DNA from: a virus
Virus record (IMG/VR): IMGVR_UViG_3300021068_000001
Span: 1 to 64,000 of that record
Length of the DNA stretch: 64,000 nt
Direction: 5' to 3' (one strand)
A program made the translations under genes and the position numbers. How positions within the stretch are numbered: the first letter of the stretch is position 1; each line of letters begins with the position of its first letter. The notes under the pieces were generated by a model that saw only the letters and a program-made list of their open reading frames with translations, was not told the origin of the DNA and ran no database searches. Below, in pieces: positions 24,699 to 33,175 of the stretch.

Positions 24699-25276
24699 AA
24701 GGTTTTAGAGATTTTATATTTGAACAAATAGGTCGTATGAGAATTGTGATGTTAGGTGGACCAGGTTCAGGTAAATCTACTTATGCAGAATATTTAATTA
24801 AACACTTTGATATAACACATATTTACCCAGGCGATATGTTAAGAAAAGAAATGGAAAAAAAGAGTGAAATAGGAAAAGAAATAAAAGATTTAATGGCAAA
24901 AGGTAAGTTTGCTCCTAATGATATTGTTTTAGAATTAATAAAAAAGAAAGTTGATCAATCACCTAAAGGTTATGTGTTTGATGGATGGCCAAGATATATG
25001 GAACAAGTTAATGATATGCTAAAGGCACAAATAGGTTACGACCGTGCAGTATTTTTGAACGTAAGTAAAGAGGAAGTTATGAAAAGATTGTTAGCAAGAG
25101 GTCGTGCTGATGATACAGTTGATATTATTAATGATAGAATTGCTTTATATAAAAAAGAAACAGGTCCTGTTGTTGAATACTTTAGAAAGCAACCAGGATT
25201 TATTGAAATAAAAGCAGAGGGTGGCACACCTAAAGAAACGGCCAACGAAATTATAAACAGAATAGAAGGAGAATAA
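24695..25276 (+). CDS. adk: Adenylate kinase with capsid-targeting-like N-terminus
   Basis: Adenylate kinase features are Walker A GGPGSGKST (21-29), YPGDMLRKEM, the VFDGWPRYMEQ segment (normally DGFPR, here DGWPR), R in LLARGRADD and the final IDD-like DTVDIINDRI. The lid is short. Before the usual start (MRIVMLGG) lie 14 extra residues, MKGFRDFIFEQIGR, resembling the T4 capsid-targeting peptide with a possible cleavage after I-F-E. The enzyme interconverts AMP, ADP and ATP. I infer packaging in the head. Confidence 0.88.
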   Translation: MKGFRDFIFEQIGRMRIVMLGGPGSGKSTYAEYLIKHFDITHIYPGDMLRKEMEKKSEIGKEIKDLMAKGKFAPNDIVLELIKKKVDQSPKGYVFDGWPRYMEQVNDMLKAQIGYDRAVFLNVSKEEVMKRLLARGRADDTVDIINDRIALYKKETGPVVEYFRKQPGFIEIKAEGGTPKETANEIINRIEGE

Positions 25277-25277
25277 A

Positions 25278-25430
25278 ATGGGATTTTTTACAGGCTTATG
25301 GAAAGATTGGGGTAAAGGTAAACAAGCTGGACCCAAAACAAACAAAGTAGCAAAACCAAAATTAAAGAAAGTTAATACTAGAAAGAAAAAAAAATATCCA
25401 AAGAGGATAGAAACATCATTATCAGGATAA
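25278..25430 (+). CDS. Small basic protein, 50 aa
   Basis: An AAGGAG site precedes the start. The protein begins MGFFTGLWKDWGKGKQAGP and continues as a lysine-rich, probably disordered tail. It starts 1 base after the adenylate kinase stop. The function is unknown. Confidence 0.5.
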   Translation: MGFFTGLWKDWGKGKQAGPKTNKVAKPKLKKVNTRKKKKYPKRIETSLSG

Positions 25431-25438
25431 GGAAAAAA

Positions 25439-25627
25439 ATGATAAAGAAAAACGGCACATTTAAAACTATATTACTATGGGTAAATACTTTTGCAATATT
25501 ATTCATATTGTATAAGTTATATGTCACAGAGCAGGATATAATGTCTTTATGGTTACAATTAGGTGATCAATCAGATTTATATCACAAGCTTATGAACTGG
25601 CTTAACCCGCCAGGAGAAACCCTATGA
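25439..25627 (+). CDS. Small membrane protein, 62 aa
   Basis: One hydrophobic span (TILLWVNTFAILFILYKLYV, about residues 10-29) is followed by a polar C-terminal part. An AAGGAAAA site precedes it. The end overlaps the next start by 4 bases. The function is unknown. Confidence 0.55.
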   Translation: MIKKNGTFKTILLWVNTFAILFILYKLYVTEQDIMSLWLQLGDQSDLYHKLMNWLNPPGETL

Positions 25628-26310
25628 GATTAAAAAGTTTTATGCAAAATATATCTGAAGGTTTATATGACCCAGGTATATTTAAAGCATTCTTCTTAGC
25701 AGGAGGTCCTGGGTCTGGCAAATCATTTGTAACTTCAAGTGCATTTTCAGGCACAGGATTAAAACTAGTTAATTCAGATAACAAATTTGAAAGAGATTTA
25801 AAGAAGGCTGGTATGTCATTAAAAATGCCAGATGATGAAGAATATTTTAGAAATATTATTAGAACACACGCAAAGAAATTTGCTGTTACACAATTAGACC
25901 AATACATTAAAGGTAGATTAGGTTTAGTTATTGATAGTACAGGTAGAGATTATGATGGTATTGCTAGAAACGCTAGTATGCTTAGACAATTAGGTTATGA
26001 TTGTTATATGGTATTTGTTAACTCAACTTTAGAAGTTGCTTTAGCAAGAAATGCTAGACGTGAAAGAACTATACCAGAATACATTACAAAATCTAGTTGG
26101 CAAACTGTACAAAGTAATATGGGGAGATTTCAAAATTTATTTGGCCAAGGTAATTTTTTAGTAGTTGATAATAATAGATCAGATTTAGAATTAACAACCG
26201 TTATAATGAATAGAGTAAGAAAGGAAGTTAATAAATATATGAGGGCGCCTATCTCTAGTTATATAGCAAAAAGATGGATGGCAGGTGAGAGAAAGGCCAA
26301 GAGAAGATAG
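25624..26310 (+). CDS. P-loop kinase (zeta-toxin/PNK-like) with capsid-targeting-like N-terminus
   Basis: This 228-residue protein has Walker A GGPGSGKS (27-34), a KLVNSDNKFE segment, LGLVIDSTGRDYDGIARNASML with the D-x-T-G motif of zeta-toxin and polynucleotide-kinase-like enzymes, and an R-rich lid (NARRERTIPEY). The N-terminus MRLKSFMQNISEG fits a capsid-targeting peptide with cleavage after I-S-E. The substrate may be a nucleic acid end, a sugar nucleotide or another small molecule. Confidence 0.75.
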   Translation: MRLKSFMQNISEGLYDPGIFKAFFLAGGPGSGKSFVTSSAFSGTGLKLVNSDNKFERDLKKAGMSLKMPDDEEYFRNIIRTHAKKFAVTQLDQYIKGRLGLVIDSTGRDYDGIARNASMLRQLGYDCYMVFVNSTLEVALARNARRERTIPEYITKSSWQTVQSNMGRFQNLFGQGNFLVVDNNRSDLELTTVIMNRVRKEVNKYMRAPISSYIAKRWMAGERKAKRR

Positions 26311-26312
26311 AG

Positions 26313-28784
26313 ATGAGATTTAAAGAATTTATAAAAGAGTCTATAATAGACATACCTAGAAAGACTTATGCTGGAGGAGTATTTGATAAAGCAGATACAC
26401 CTAAACCTACAATAAAGCCTTCAGTAAAAAAACAAATATTAGACGGAATTAAAACGTTTGAAAAATTTGGAAAAGTAGTTAAGTATACCTTAATAGGATC
26501 AATACTAACTAAACAATATAGAGATGACGCCGACCTTGATATCAATATACTATTTGACATCCCTGGTTCACAAGCAGAACAGGAAAAAGTCCACGATAGT
26601 ATAAGAGAATATCAAGGAGAGATAAATGGTAAAGTAATACCAGGCACAAAACATCCTATCAACTACTTTTCTATCATAGATCCTGCAACATTTAGTAAGG
26701 CTCGGGACATGGCTGATGGTACTTTTGATATTGACACTAACAAGTGGATCAGAAGACCAGAACCTGGTAAATTTGAGCCAGAAAAATACGTTGCGGATTT
26801 TCAGAAACACGTTTCTGAAATAGATGTTGTTAAAGGTGAATTGGTGAGGGATATGATTGATTATGAGGAACTAAAGAGTTTGACGAGCTCCGAAATTGAT
26901 AACTTGTCAAAATTAGTATCCGAAAAGTTAGATGAAATTAAAGATTCTATTAACACGTTAATTGATATTGGCGCTAAGACAATTGCAAACCGAAAGGCTG
27001 CTTTTGATAAAGATATGTCGCCAGACGAAATCAGAAAGTTCGGTGTGAAGAATCGACTTCCGAAAAATGTGATTTATAAAATGTTAGAAAAGTATCATTA
27101 TCTCAAATTTTTCAAAAAGTTGAACGAGATTATGGAAGACGGTAAAATTACACCAGATGAACTGAAATCACTATCAAAAATAAAGGAAGCGGCTGGGGGT
27201 AGATCAATAGCATTTACCTTTGGTCGCTTTAATCCACCTACAATAGGACACGAAAAACTTATTAACAAAGTGGCACAACAAAGAACAGATGATTACAAAA
27301 TTTATTTAAGTAAAACTGAAGACACATCTAAAAATCCACTATCACATAGAATTAAATTAGCAACTATGAAACAAATGTTTCCTAGACACGCTAGAAATAT
27401 GTTAGTCAATTCATCTAATATGATTTTAGATATTGCAACTGATTTATATAAACGAGGTTATTCAGACATAACAATGGTTGTTGGTAGTGATAGAGTAAGA
27501 GAATTTGATACTATCTTAAAAAAATATAACGGCGTTAAGAGCCGTCATGGTCTATATGACTTTGATAGTATAAATGTGGCGTCAGCAGGAGAAAGAGATC
27601 CAGACGCTGAAGGTGCCACAGGTATGAGTGCTAGTAAAATGAGAATGGCTGCAAAAGAAAAAGACTTAACATTATTTAAAAGAGGTCTGCCATCCAATTT
27701 TGCTAGAACTAAAAATGCACAAGACCTTTTTAGAAACGTAAGAAAAGGAATGATGTTAACCTCAAGTATGGACTACACAACTTTAGGTGCATTTAAATTT
27801 AAGCCATTTATAACTGCCTCTACAAAAGAGGAGTTAGAAAAGATGACATTAAGGGACAAATATATTTCTGAACATTTATATGATGTAGGAGATATAGTTG
27901 ATGATATAGAGAGTAATATAACTGGTGTTATCATAAGAAGAGGAACAAACTATGTAACTTTAGAAGATGTTGATATGAAGTTACACAAAGCTTGGTTGTA
28001 TAATATAATGGAAACTCCTGTTTATCCTACTAGTTTAGAGGAAAGAGCAAAGAAGTTGAAAGAAGAAAAAGACCAACCGAAAGATAAAGGATTAAAAGAT
28101 TCAAACGAACTTGTAGGGTTTAAAGTACAAACTAAAGCAAGTAAAACCAAACGATTTAAAGAAATTTATAAAGAATTAAAGACAAAAAAAGGTGAGTCAG
28201 AACCTGAAAAAAGAGGTAATGAATTTCAAGCAGATGTAGGTGGACCACTAGCGTCCCTAAATGCACCACAAGAGGCATACGAAATAGGCCACGATTGGGC
28301 AAAATATACATCTTCAATTACCCCAGGTGAGAAGAATTATAATCCTAAATTTCAAGGTGGTCCTTATAAACCAAGTAAACATAGTGATAATTTAATCAAC
28401 GTTAACGCAGGTAAGGATATAAAACCAATGAATAAGAAAGTTGAACTAAAAGATATAGAGGAATGGGCAAGTAACGCACAAACAATAGATAAATATAAGG
28501 AAAGATATGGGGAAGAGTGGAAATCAAAAATAGAAGAAACATACAATAAAATGTTTAATAAAGTGATTGACACCAGCAAAAATATGCAAGAAGGAAGAAT
28601 GAAAGACATCGCTATTGACCTTAAATCTAAGGAAGAAGGCGGGTTAGATCCAGAAACATTTAAAAGAAAATATGCTAAATCTAAAGCCGATATGGAGAGA
28701 GATTTAGGGGGACAACCTAGTGTCATTAAGAAATCATTTAAAGAATTTTGGGCACAATCGGAGACTAAAAATGAGCAAGTATAA
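26313..28784 (+). CDS. Pol-beta-like nucleotidyltransferase fused to NMNAT-like cytidylyltransferase, capsid-targeting-like N-terminus
   Basis: The 823-residue protein starts MRFKEFIKESII (possible cut after I-K-E). Residues about 60-80 (LIGSILTKQYRDDADLDINILF; G-S and D74-x-D76) match the nucleotidyltransferase fold of the pol-beta type. A second domain begins at 304 with GRFNPPTIGH and ends near 438-444 with MSASKMR, matching the (H/T)-x-G-H and I-S-S-T-x-x-R motifs of NMNAT-type adenylyltransferases; VVGSDRVREF lies between. About residues 525-565 look like a small beta barrel. The C-terminal 250 residues are charged and unassigned. It may make NAD or modify a nucleotide. The fusion with the packaging signal is unusual. 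Confidence 0.7.
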   Translation: MRFKEFIKESIIDIPRKTYAGGVFDKADTPKPTIKPSVKKQILDGIKTFEKFGKVVKYTLIGSILTKQYRDDADLDINILFDIPGSQAEQEKVHDSIREYQGEINGKVIPGTKHPINYFSIIDPATFSKARDMADGTFDIDTNKWIRRPEPGKFEPEKYVADFQKHVSEIDVVKGELVRDMIDYEELKSLTSSEIDNLSKLVSEKLDEIKDSINTLIDIGAKTIANRKAAFDKDMSPDEIRKFGVKNRLPKNVIYKMLEKYHYLKFFKKLNEIMEDGKITPDELKSLSKIKEAAGGRSIAFTFGRFNPPTIGHEKLINKVAQQRTDDYKIYLSKTEDTSKNPLSHRIKLATMKQMFPRHARNMLVNSSNMILDIATDLYKRGYSDITMVVGSDRVREFDTILKKYNGVKSRHGLYDFDSINVASAGERDPDAEGATGMSASKMRMAAKEKDLTLFKRGLPSNFARTKNAQDLFRNVRKGMMLTSSMDYTTLGAFKFKPFITASTKEELEKMTLRDKYISEHLYDVGDIVDDIESNITGVIIRRGTNYVTLEDVDMKLHKAWLYNIMETPVYPTSLEERAKKLKEEKDQPKDKGLKDSNELVGFKVQTKASKTKRFKEIYKELKTKKGESEPEKRGNEFQADVGGPLASLNAPQEAYEIGHDWAKYTSSITPGEKNYNPKFQGGPYKPSKHSDNLINVNAGKDIKPMNKKVELKDIEEWASNAQTIDKYKERYGEEWKSKIEETYNKMFNKVIDTSKNMQEGRMKDIAIDLKSKEEGGLDPETFKRKYAKSKADMERDLGGQPSVIKKSFKEFWAQSETKNEQV

Positions 28785-30174
28785 AACAACTTGGACAGAA
28801 ATAAGAAATCATCTACACGAAATACAATTAGCATATGTTGTAAGATATTTGGACCCTAAAAATGGTAAGAGATTTGCTATACCATATAAAACTGAACCAG
28901 ACGCAAAGAAAAAACGTGACCAATTAAAAGGTGATGGTGCTAGACAGTTATCAATTACAAAAGATTATTTAAAAGGTAAGTTTAAAGAAGAAGTAGATTT
29001 ACAAGAGCTTATTAGAACAGGCGGTGGTGCTGTTCGTTATGATAATAAAAAAGTTGGTTGGTTTGATAAGTCAGGTAAGAGAGTTTATCTTGGCAAGGCT
29101 GATACACAGAAATTAATGTCAAAAGATTTAGAAAGAAAAAAACAAACAGGTGATTGGATTACTCCATATGATTTGTCAAAAGAAGATGTATCTAAAGATA
29201 GTGCATACGCAATCGGTATGGCAAAAGCTAAAGATATGAAAAATGATGAACCGCCTGTAGAAAAAAGTACAATTACAAAAGCACACGATATTGCTAAAGC
29301 AATATTAAGAAAAGAAGAAGTTATTAGTGAAGAACTATTAATAGAATGGGACAAACAAGAACTACAAGAATTTTCTAGGTCTCAATTAGACGCTTTGGCA
29401 AGACAATATTCAGACCTTAAAGGCAAAACTATATCTATTGATAATGCAAACAAATTAAGAAAAATTTTTGATAAGATACCTAATCATTTTTTAAATGATT
29501 TAAGAAAAAAACATATACCTTTCTTATCAGGTTTAGCTTTATCACGTATGGTACAAAAAGGCATACCTGTTAGAGAAGATACTGATTATTTAAAAAGTAA
29601 ATTAACTACCTTCCAAATAAACAATATTAAAAATACATGGAAGATGAAAAAGGCTTCGGATGTAACTCCTGCTGTTAAAGATATGATTAAGAAAATGGAT
29701 ATACCAACTCAAATAGCAATTAAACAAGCAAATATTCCACACTTATCAAAACTAGTAGAAGAAATTGAAGAAGCTAGTAATACAACTTACAAAGTAAAAA
29801 AAGATGGTAAGGTAGTATTCACAGGTAAGTATAATGATGTTTTATTATACCGTAAAAAACATGGTGGAGAAATAGTTACCGAAGACGCTTCTGATATGGC
29901 ACAAGCAAAAGCGACAGGTACACAAAAGAAAATTGCAGACCTGACAACACGTATTAAAGATACGGAAGTTAGGGGAAGAGATATACCCCTAGTTGATAAA
30001 CCTAAAATTGCAATTAATAAAGCTGATGTCAATCATATGAAATTGAAACTTGCAGATTTAAAAAACAAGTTGAGATCAGATAGACAGCAGAGAGCAATGG
30101 CGGCTCAGAACGAACCTGAAACAGATAGTTCAGGTAAACCCAATAAGAAAAAGGAAATTACAGAAAATGAATAA
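28771..30174 (+). CDS. Unidentified late protein, 467 aa
   Basis: The ATG at 28771 overlaps the previous gene by 14 bases; a longer start at 28720 is less likely. The N-terminal region reads VVRYLDPKNGKRFAIPYKTE followed by KKKRDQLKGDGARQLSITKDYL, a strand-rich block seen in marine T4-like late proteins. The rest is helical, charged and repeated in character (KKHIPFLSGLALSRM, KQANIPHLSKLVEE). It is possibly an internal head or tail-associated protein. Confidence 0.55.
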   Translation: MSKYKTTWTEIRNHLHEIQLAYVVRYLDPKNGKRFAIPYKTEPDAKKKRDQLKGDGARQLSITKDYLKGKFKEEVDLQELIRTGGGAVRYDNKKVGWFDKSGKRVYLGKADTQKLMSKDLERKKQTGDWITPYDLSKEDVSKDSAYAIGMAKAKDMKNDEPPVEKSTITKAHDIAKAILRKEEVISEELLIEWDKQELQEFSRSQLDALARQYSDLKGKTISIDNANKLRKIFDKIPNHFLNDLRKKHIPFLSGLALSRMVQKGIPVREDTDYLKSKLTTFQINNIKNTWKMKKASDVTPAVKDMIKKMDIPTQIAIKQANIPHLSKLVEEIEEASNTTYKVKKDGKVVFTGKYNDVLLYRKKHGGEIVTEDASDMAQAKATGTQKKIADLTTRIKDTEVRGRDIPLVDKPKIAINKADVNHMKLKLADLKNKLRSDRQQRAMAAQNEPETDSSGKPNKKKEITENE

Positions 30175-30880
30175 GAAATACTTTGAAACAAAGTCTGGCA
30201 GCTTAGAAGAAGTTTCTACAAAAATTGCTACCGAGCAGCCGACAATAAAAAAACAAGAACCAAAAGTTAAATTAACAGTAGATAAAACTTACTTTGATGT
30301 CAAACCAGGATCACTTGCAGACGCAGCTGCTAAAGTCGTAAGTGAAGGTAAAGAAATTAAAGAAGACTGTGAATGCAAATGTGGTAAATCTCCATGCAAG
30401 GCGTGTGGTAAAGATCATCATCCAGTTAAAGAAGAAACTATTGTAGAATTTACAACACAACAAATCAAACAAGCGTATGGCATATTGAATGATCCTAGAT
30501 ACAAACAAGGTAATTATTCAGGTGCTGTTAAGGCAATTGAAAAACTTGCAAAAGGTTTATCAGACCATCCAGATGTTGCAAACGCATTAAAGAGAGCTAA
30601 TGAATCAGTTGTAAAAGAAAATCCATTAATGGCTTTAGGAAGAACTGCAGCCGCAGCTGCTGGTGCAGCCGCAGGCGAAACAGCAGTAAATAAAGCTGCT
30701 GAGTTAATGAGCAATGTTGCTTCTGATAAAAAAATTGTTGGTAAGAAAGATAAAAAGTCTTTTTCAGATATACGTAAAGAACAGAAGTTAGTTAAGACAG
30801 GTGACAAAGTAAAGGGAAAGACTGCAACAGGAAAAAAAGCTGCAGTTATTGATGTAGAACCGTCATCTCGTCCAATCTAG
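30167..30880 (+). CDS. Late protein with repeated N-terminal unit and Cys/His cluster, 237 aa
   Basis: Residues 3-23 and 40-60 are two copies of one unit (K-x-Y-F-x-x-K-x-G-S-L-x-x-x-x-x-K-I/V). Residues 68-85 hold five cysteines and two histidines (CECKCGKSPCKACGKDHH), a likely zinc site. An Ala-rich stretch (AAAAAGAAAGE) follows, and the C-terminus is lysine-rich. The Y-F-x-x-K-x-G-S-L unit recurs in marine T4-like virion proteins from memory. The function is unknown. Confidence 0.55.
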   Translation: MNKKYFETKSGSLEEVSTKIATEQPTIKKQEPKVKLTVDKTYFDVKPGSLADAAAKVVSEGKEIKEDCECKCGKSPCKACGKDHHPVKEETIVEFTTQQIKQAYGILNDPRYKQGNYSGAVKAIEKLAKGLSDHPDVANALKRANESVVKENPLMALGRTAAAAAGAAAGETAVNKAAELMSNVASDKKIVGKKDKKSFSDIRKEQKLVKTGDKVKGKTATGKKAAVIDVEPSSRPI

Positions 30881-30896
30881 GAAGTAGTAGTCTAAT

Positions 30897-31385
30897 ATGA
30901 AGCCTATTATTTACTGTGACATGGACGGAGTATTAGCAGATTTCAAAACAGCCGCACAAAGAACTACAGGTATGTCCATTAATAAATGGATGAACATACC
31001 ATCTTCAAAAGAAAAGTGGGCACCTATTAAAGCTAATAAGAATTTTTGGTCTACTCTTCCTTGGATGGCTGGGGGAAGACAACTATGGACTTACATATCA
31101 AAGTTTGACCCACATATATTATCAGCATACGTAGAAGGATCATTTGATCCAAATTGTATACCTGGCAAAACTCAATGGGCAAGAAGTCGTTTAGGTATTG
31201 GTAGTTCAAAAATCAATTTAGTAACAAGAAAAGAAAAGAAACTCTTTGCTAAAAGAGGCCAACCTGCAATCTTAATTGATGATTATGAGAAGAATGTTAG
31301 AGAATTTACACGATCAGGCGGCGTTGGTATTCACCACACTAGTACATCAAAGACTATTTCTCAACTGAAAAAGTTGGGTTACTAA
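30897..31385 (+). CDS. HAD-family 5'(3')-deoxyribonucleotidase-like phosphatase
   Basis: This 162-residue protein starts with the HAD motif I D8-M-D10-G-V-L-A-D-F. Later it shows DPHILSAY (motif II-like), a lysine region (RKEKKLFAKRGQPA) and the motif IV LIDDYEKN. This fits the 5'(3')-deoxyribonucleotidase (NT5C-like) group, which dephosphorylates nucleoside monophosphates. It adds to the nucleotide-enzyme set of this late block. Confidence 0.82.
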   Translation: MKPIIYCDMDGVLADFKTAAQRTTGMSINKWMNIPSSKEKWAPIKANKNFWSTLPWMAGGRQLWTYISKFDPHILSAYVEGSFDPNCIPGKTQWARSRLGIGSSKINLVTRKEKKLFAKRGQPAILIDDYEKNVREFTRSGGVGIHHTSTSKTISQLKKLGY

Positions 31386-31395
31386 TCTCATTCCT

Positions 31396-31403
31396 TATAA
31401 ATA
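31396..31403 (+). promoter_or_regulatory. T4-type late promoter TATAAATA
   Basis: An exact box 51 bases before ATG 31454. The leader ends in an AAAGGAGAAAAG ribosome site. The strong signals suggest a highly made structural protein. Confidence 0.7.
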
Positions 31404-31453
31404 GTACTAGTTATATAACAGAATAAATTAATTAATTTAAAAGGAGAAAAGAT

Positions 31454-32068
31454 ATGAGTGGATGGGCAAAAGGAGCGGATACCGCTACAAATAAACCAAA
31501 ACATTTATCTACTAACGAGAACTCCCAGTATAAAAAGCAAGATGTTTACGCAACCAATTCAGGTTGGGTACAAAGAGCTGGTACGAAAGCGTCTGGTAAC
31601 GATAATGCCAACGCACAACCAGAAGTCTTGGTCGCTATACGAGGGCTTGCAGGTACATCAGCAACGACTGGACTACAGGAAGCAACTATTACAAATGTAA
31701 GATTTGTAGCAGGCACTACTGCAGCTACAGACTTAACTGCTGGTTCATCTAGTCAAACAGTTCAAATAGAGGTAACTTGGGATGAAGCAGTTACAGTTAC
31801 TGGAGCACCAGTAATGAAAGTTGTAAATGGTGGCGGTGGAACACACGATTGTGTTTATACTGCAACTGGTTCAACAGCTAACAGAAAGAGATTTACAGTA
31901 GCGAGTCAAACACTTGCAACTGGCAATGTTCTTTCATTAGGAACTGCTCTCCATGACGCAGTAACATTACCAGGTGGAGCAACAATCAAAGATACTGCTT
32001 CAGGTACTATTAATTCGCAAAGAACTATTGCTGCTGGTATAAGAGTTACACATACAGTAGCTGCGTAG
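31454..32068 (+). CDS. Virion decoration/structural protein with Ig-like domain
   Basis: The 204-residue protein begins MSGWAKGADTATNKPKHL and has a conserved-looking GWVQRAGTKASGNDNANAQPEVLVAI segment. About residues 70-200 are Thr/Ala/Gly/Val-rich beta strands of an Ig-like/SwmB type fold (VTWDEAVTVTGAPVMKVVNGG). It has no catalytic motif. The strong late promoter, good ribosome site and terminator point to a single abundant virion protein, likely head decoration. Confidence 0.7.
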   Translation: MSGWAKGADTATNKPKHLSTNENSQYKKQDVYATNSGWVQRAGTKASGNDNANAQPEVLVAIRGLAGTSATTGLQEATITNVRFVAGTTAATDLTAGSSSQTVQIEVTWDEAVTVTGAPVMKVVNGGGGTHDCVYTATGSTANRKRFTVASQTLATGNVLSLGTALHDAVTLPGGATIKDTASGTINSQRTIAAGIRVTHTVAA

Positions 32069-32093
32069 TAGAACATAATTATTAACAATTTAG

Positions 32094-32113
32094 GGGCGGT
32101 CAATCCGCCCTTA
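32094..32113 (+). terminator. Compact terminator overlapping the next late promoter
   Basis: The 6-bp GC stem GGGCGG/CCGCCC with loop TCAAT is followed by TTATAAATA. The T-tract is short because it merges into the TATAAATA box of the following gene. Confidence 0.6.
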
Positions 32114-32119
32114 TAAATA
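32112..32119 (+). promoter_or_regulatory. T4-type late promoter TATAAATA
   Basis: An exact late box begins 2 bases after the terminator stem. It drives the structural gene at 32185. Confidence 0.65.
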
Positions 32120-32133
32120 TATTAACAAAGTGA

Positions 32134-32169
32134 TCTAGGCAATTACCTAGAGTAGCATTCCCGAAAGGG
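32134..32169 (+). promoter_or_regulatory. 5' leader with two hairpins
   Basis: TCTAGG (32134-32139)/CCTAGA (32146-32151) forms a 6-bp stem. CCC-GAAA-GGG (32160-32169) forms a GNRA-capped stem just before the AAAGGAG ribosome site. Such leaders may stabilise an abundant late mRNA. Confidence 0.45.
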
Positions 32170-32184
32170 TTTAAAGGAGAATAA

Positions 32185-32643
32185 ATGGCAGACAAAAAGA
32201 TAACGGCATTGACCGATTTGGGAGACTCGTTGGCAGCAGCTGACTTGCTCCATGTAGTTGACGATCCGTCAGGTACACCAATCAATAAAAAAATATCAGC
32301 AGAAAATGTGTTTAACAATATACCATCGTGGTTAGGTTTAGCACAGACTTCACAGTCAATTACTGCTGACGCTTCATCACAAGTTGCTAACATAACAAGC
32401 GCTGTAACTGAAATCAACGCTACAAGTGCAACAGGTGCTATCTCATTAGCAGATGGTTCAGATGGACAAATTAAAACTTGTATAAACACTTCAACATCAG
32501 GTACAAACAACGTAGTAATTACACCAACTAATTTAAGAGGTGGTTCTACAGTTACTTTGAACGCTGAAGGTGAAAATGTGACTTTGTTATTTAAAAATTC
32601 AAATTGGAATGTAATCGCAGGACACGGTTACGTTGTTGCATAA
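32185..32643 (+). CDS. Structural protein (head fiber/decoration-like), 152 aa
   Basis: The N-terminus (MADKKITALTDLG, then DLLHVVDDPSGTPINKKI) is a motif found in marine phage virion proteins that attach to the head or tail. The remainder is Thr/Ser/Ala-rich and beta-strand forming, ending FKNSNWNVIAGHGYVVA. It has its own late promoter and leader hairpins, which suggests high late expression. Confidence 0.7.
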   Translation: MADKKITALTDLGDSLAAADLLHVVDDPSGTPINKKISAENVFNNIPSWLGLAQTSQSITADASSQVANITSAVTEINATSATGAISLADGSDGQIKTCINTSTSGTNNVVITPTNLRGGSTVTLNAEGENVTLLFKNSNWNVIAGHGYVVA

Positions 32644-32660
32644 TTTTATAGGAGAATATT

Positions 32661-33002
32661 ATGGGTATAACTACACAAACGTTAATGAAAGAAAGATTTA
32701 CATTACAAAAAACGCTGAGCGATATGAACGGCAAAATACAAGTGATTGAAAAGGAAGTGACGCAGATGAAAAATAATATGAATGCTGTACACGGAGCTTT
32801 ACAACAATGTGAGAAACTAATTAAACTTGACGCTGAACATGGAAGAGATGATGGAACACAAGCACCGATAAAAGAAATTGAAAACGGTCCACCAGCTCCT
32901 TTTGATGACGCTCTTAATGTATTGAATAAAGGGTCATCTTTAGATATTAAACCTAAAGAGGAGGCTCATCTTTTAAATGAAAAGAAAGAGCAAGAAAAAT
33001 GA
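32661..33002 (+). CDS. Coiled-coil protein, 113 aa
   Basis: Residues about 5-60 form a heptad-like coil (KERFTLQKTLSDMNGKIQVI, EKEVTQMKNNMNAV), followed by a proline/acidic tail. A TAGGAGAAT site precedes the start. The stop overlaps the next ATG. It is probably a small virion or assembly component. Confidence 0.5.
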   Translation: MGITTQTLMKERFTLQKTLSDMNGKIQVIEKEVTQMKNNMNAVHGALQQCEKLIKLDAEHGRDDGTQAPIKEIENGPPAPFDDALNVLNKGSSLDIKPKEEAHLLNEKKEQEK

Positions 33003-33175
33003 AAGAAGATATCAACAATTTTTTAGAAGAACTGGCTAACAACACACCACACGTAGATCAGTTTAAAGATGTTGATAAGTTGAAGGAAAGTAATATGAAA
33101 GAGGTTGAAGAAGACCTTGTGGGTGGTAAAACTTTTAAGAAATTAAAGGACGAAGTAAACAGAGGAGAAAAATGA
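32999..33175 (+). CDS. Small charged protein, 58 aa
   Basis: ATGA overlaps at both ends link it to its neighbours. The sequence is helical and acidic/basic (NNFLEELANNTPHVDQF, EVEEDLVGGKTFKKLK). The function is unknown. Confidence 0.5.
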   Translation: MKEDINNFLEELANNTPHVDQFKDVDKLKESNMKEVEEDLVGGKTFKKLKDEVNRGEK

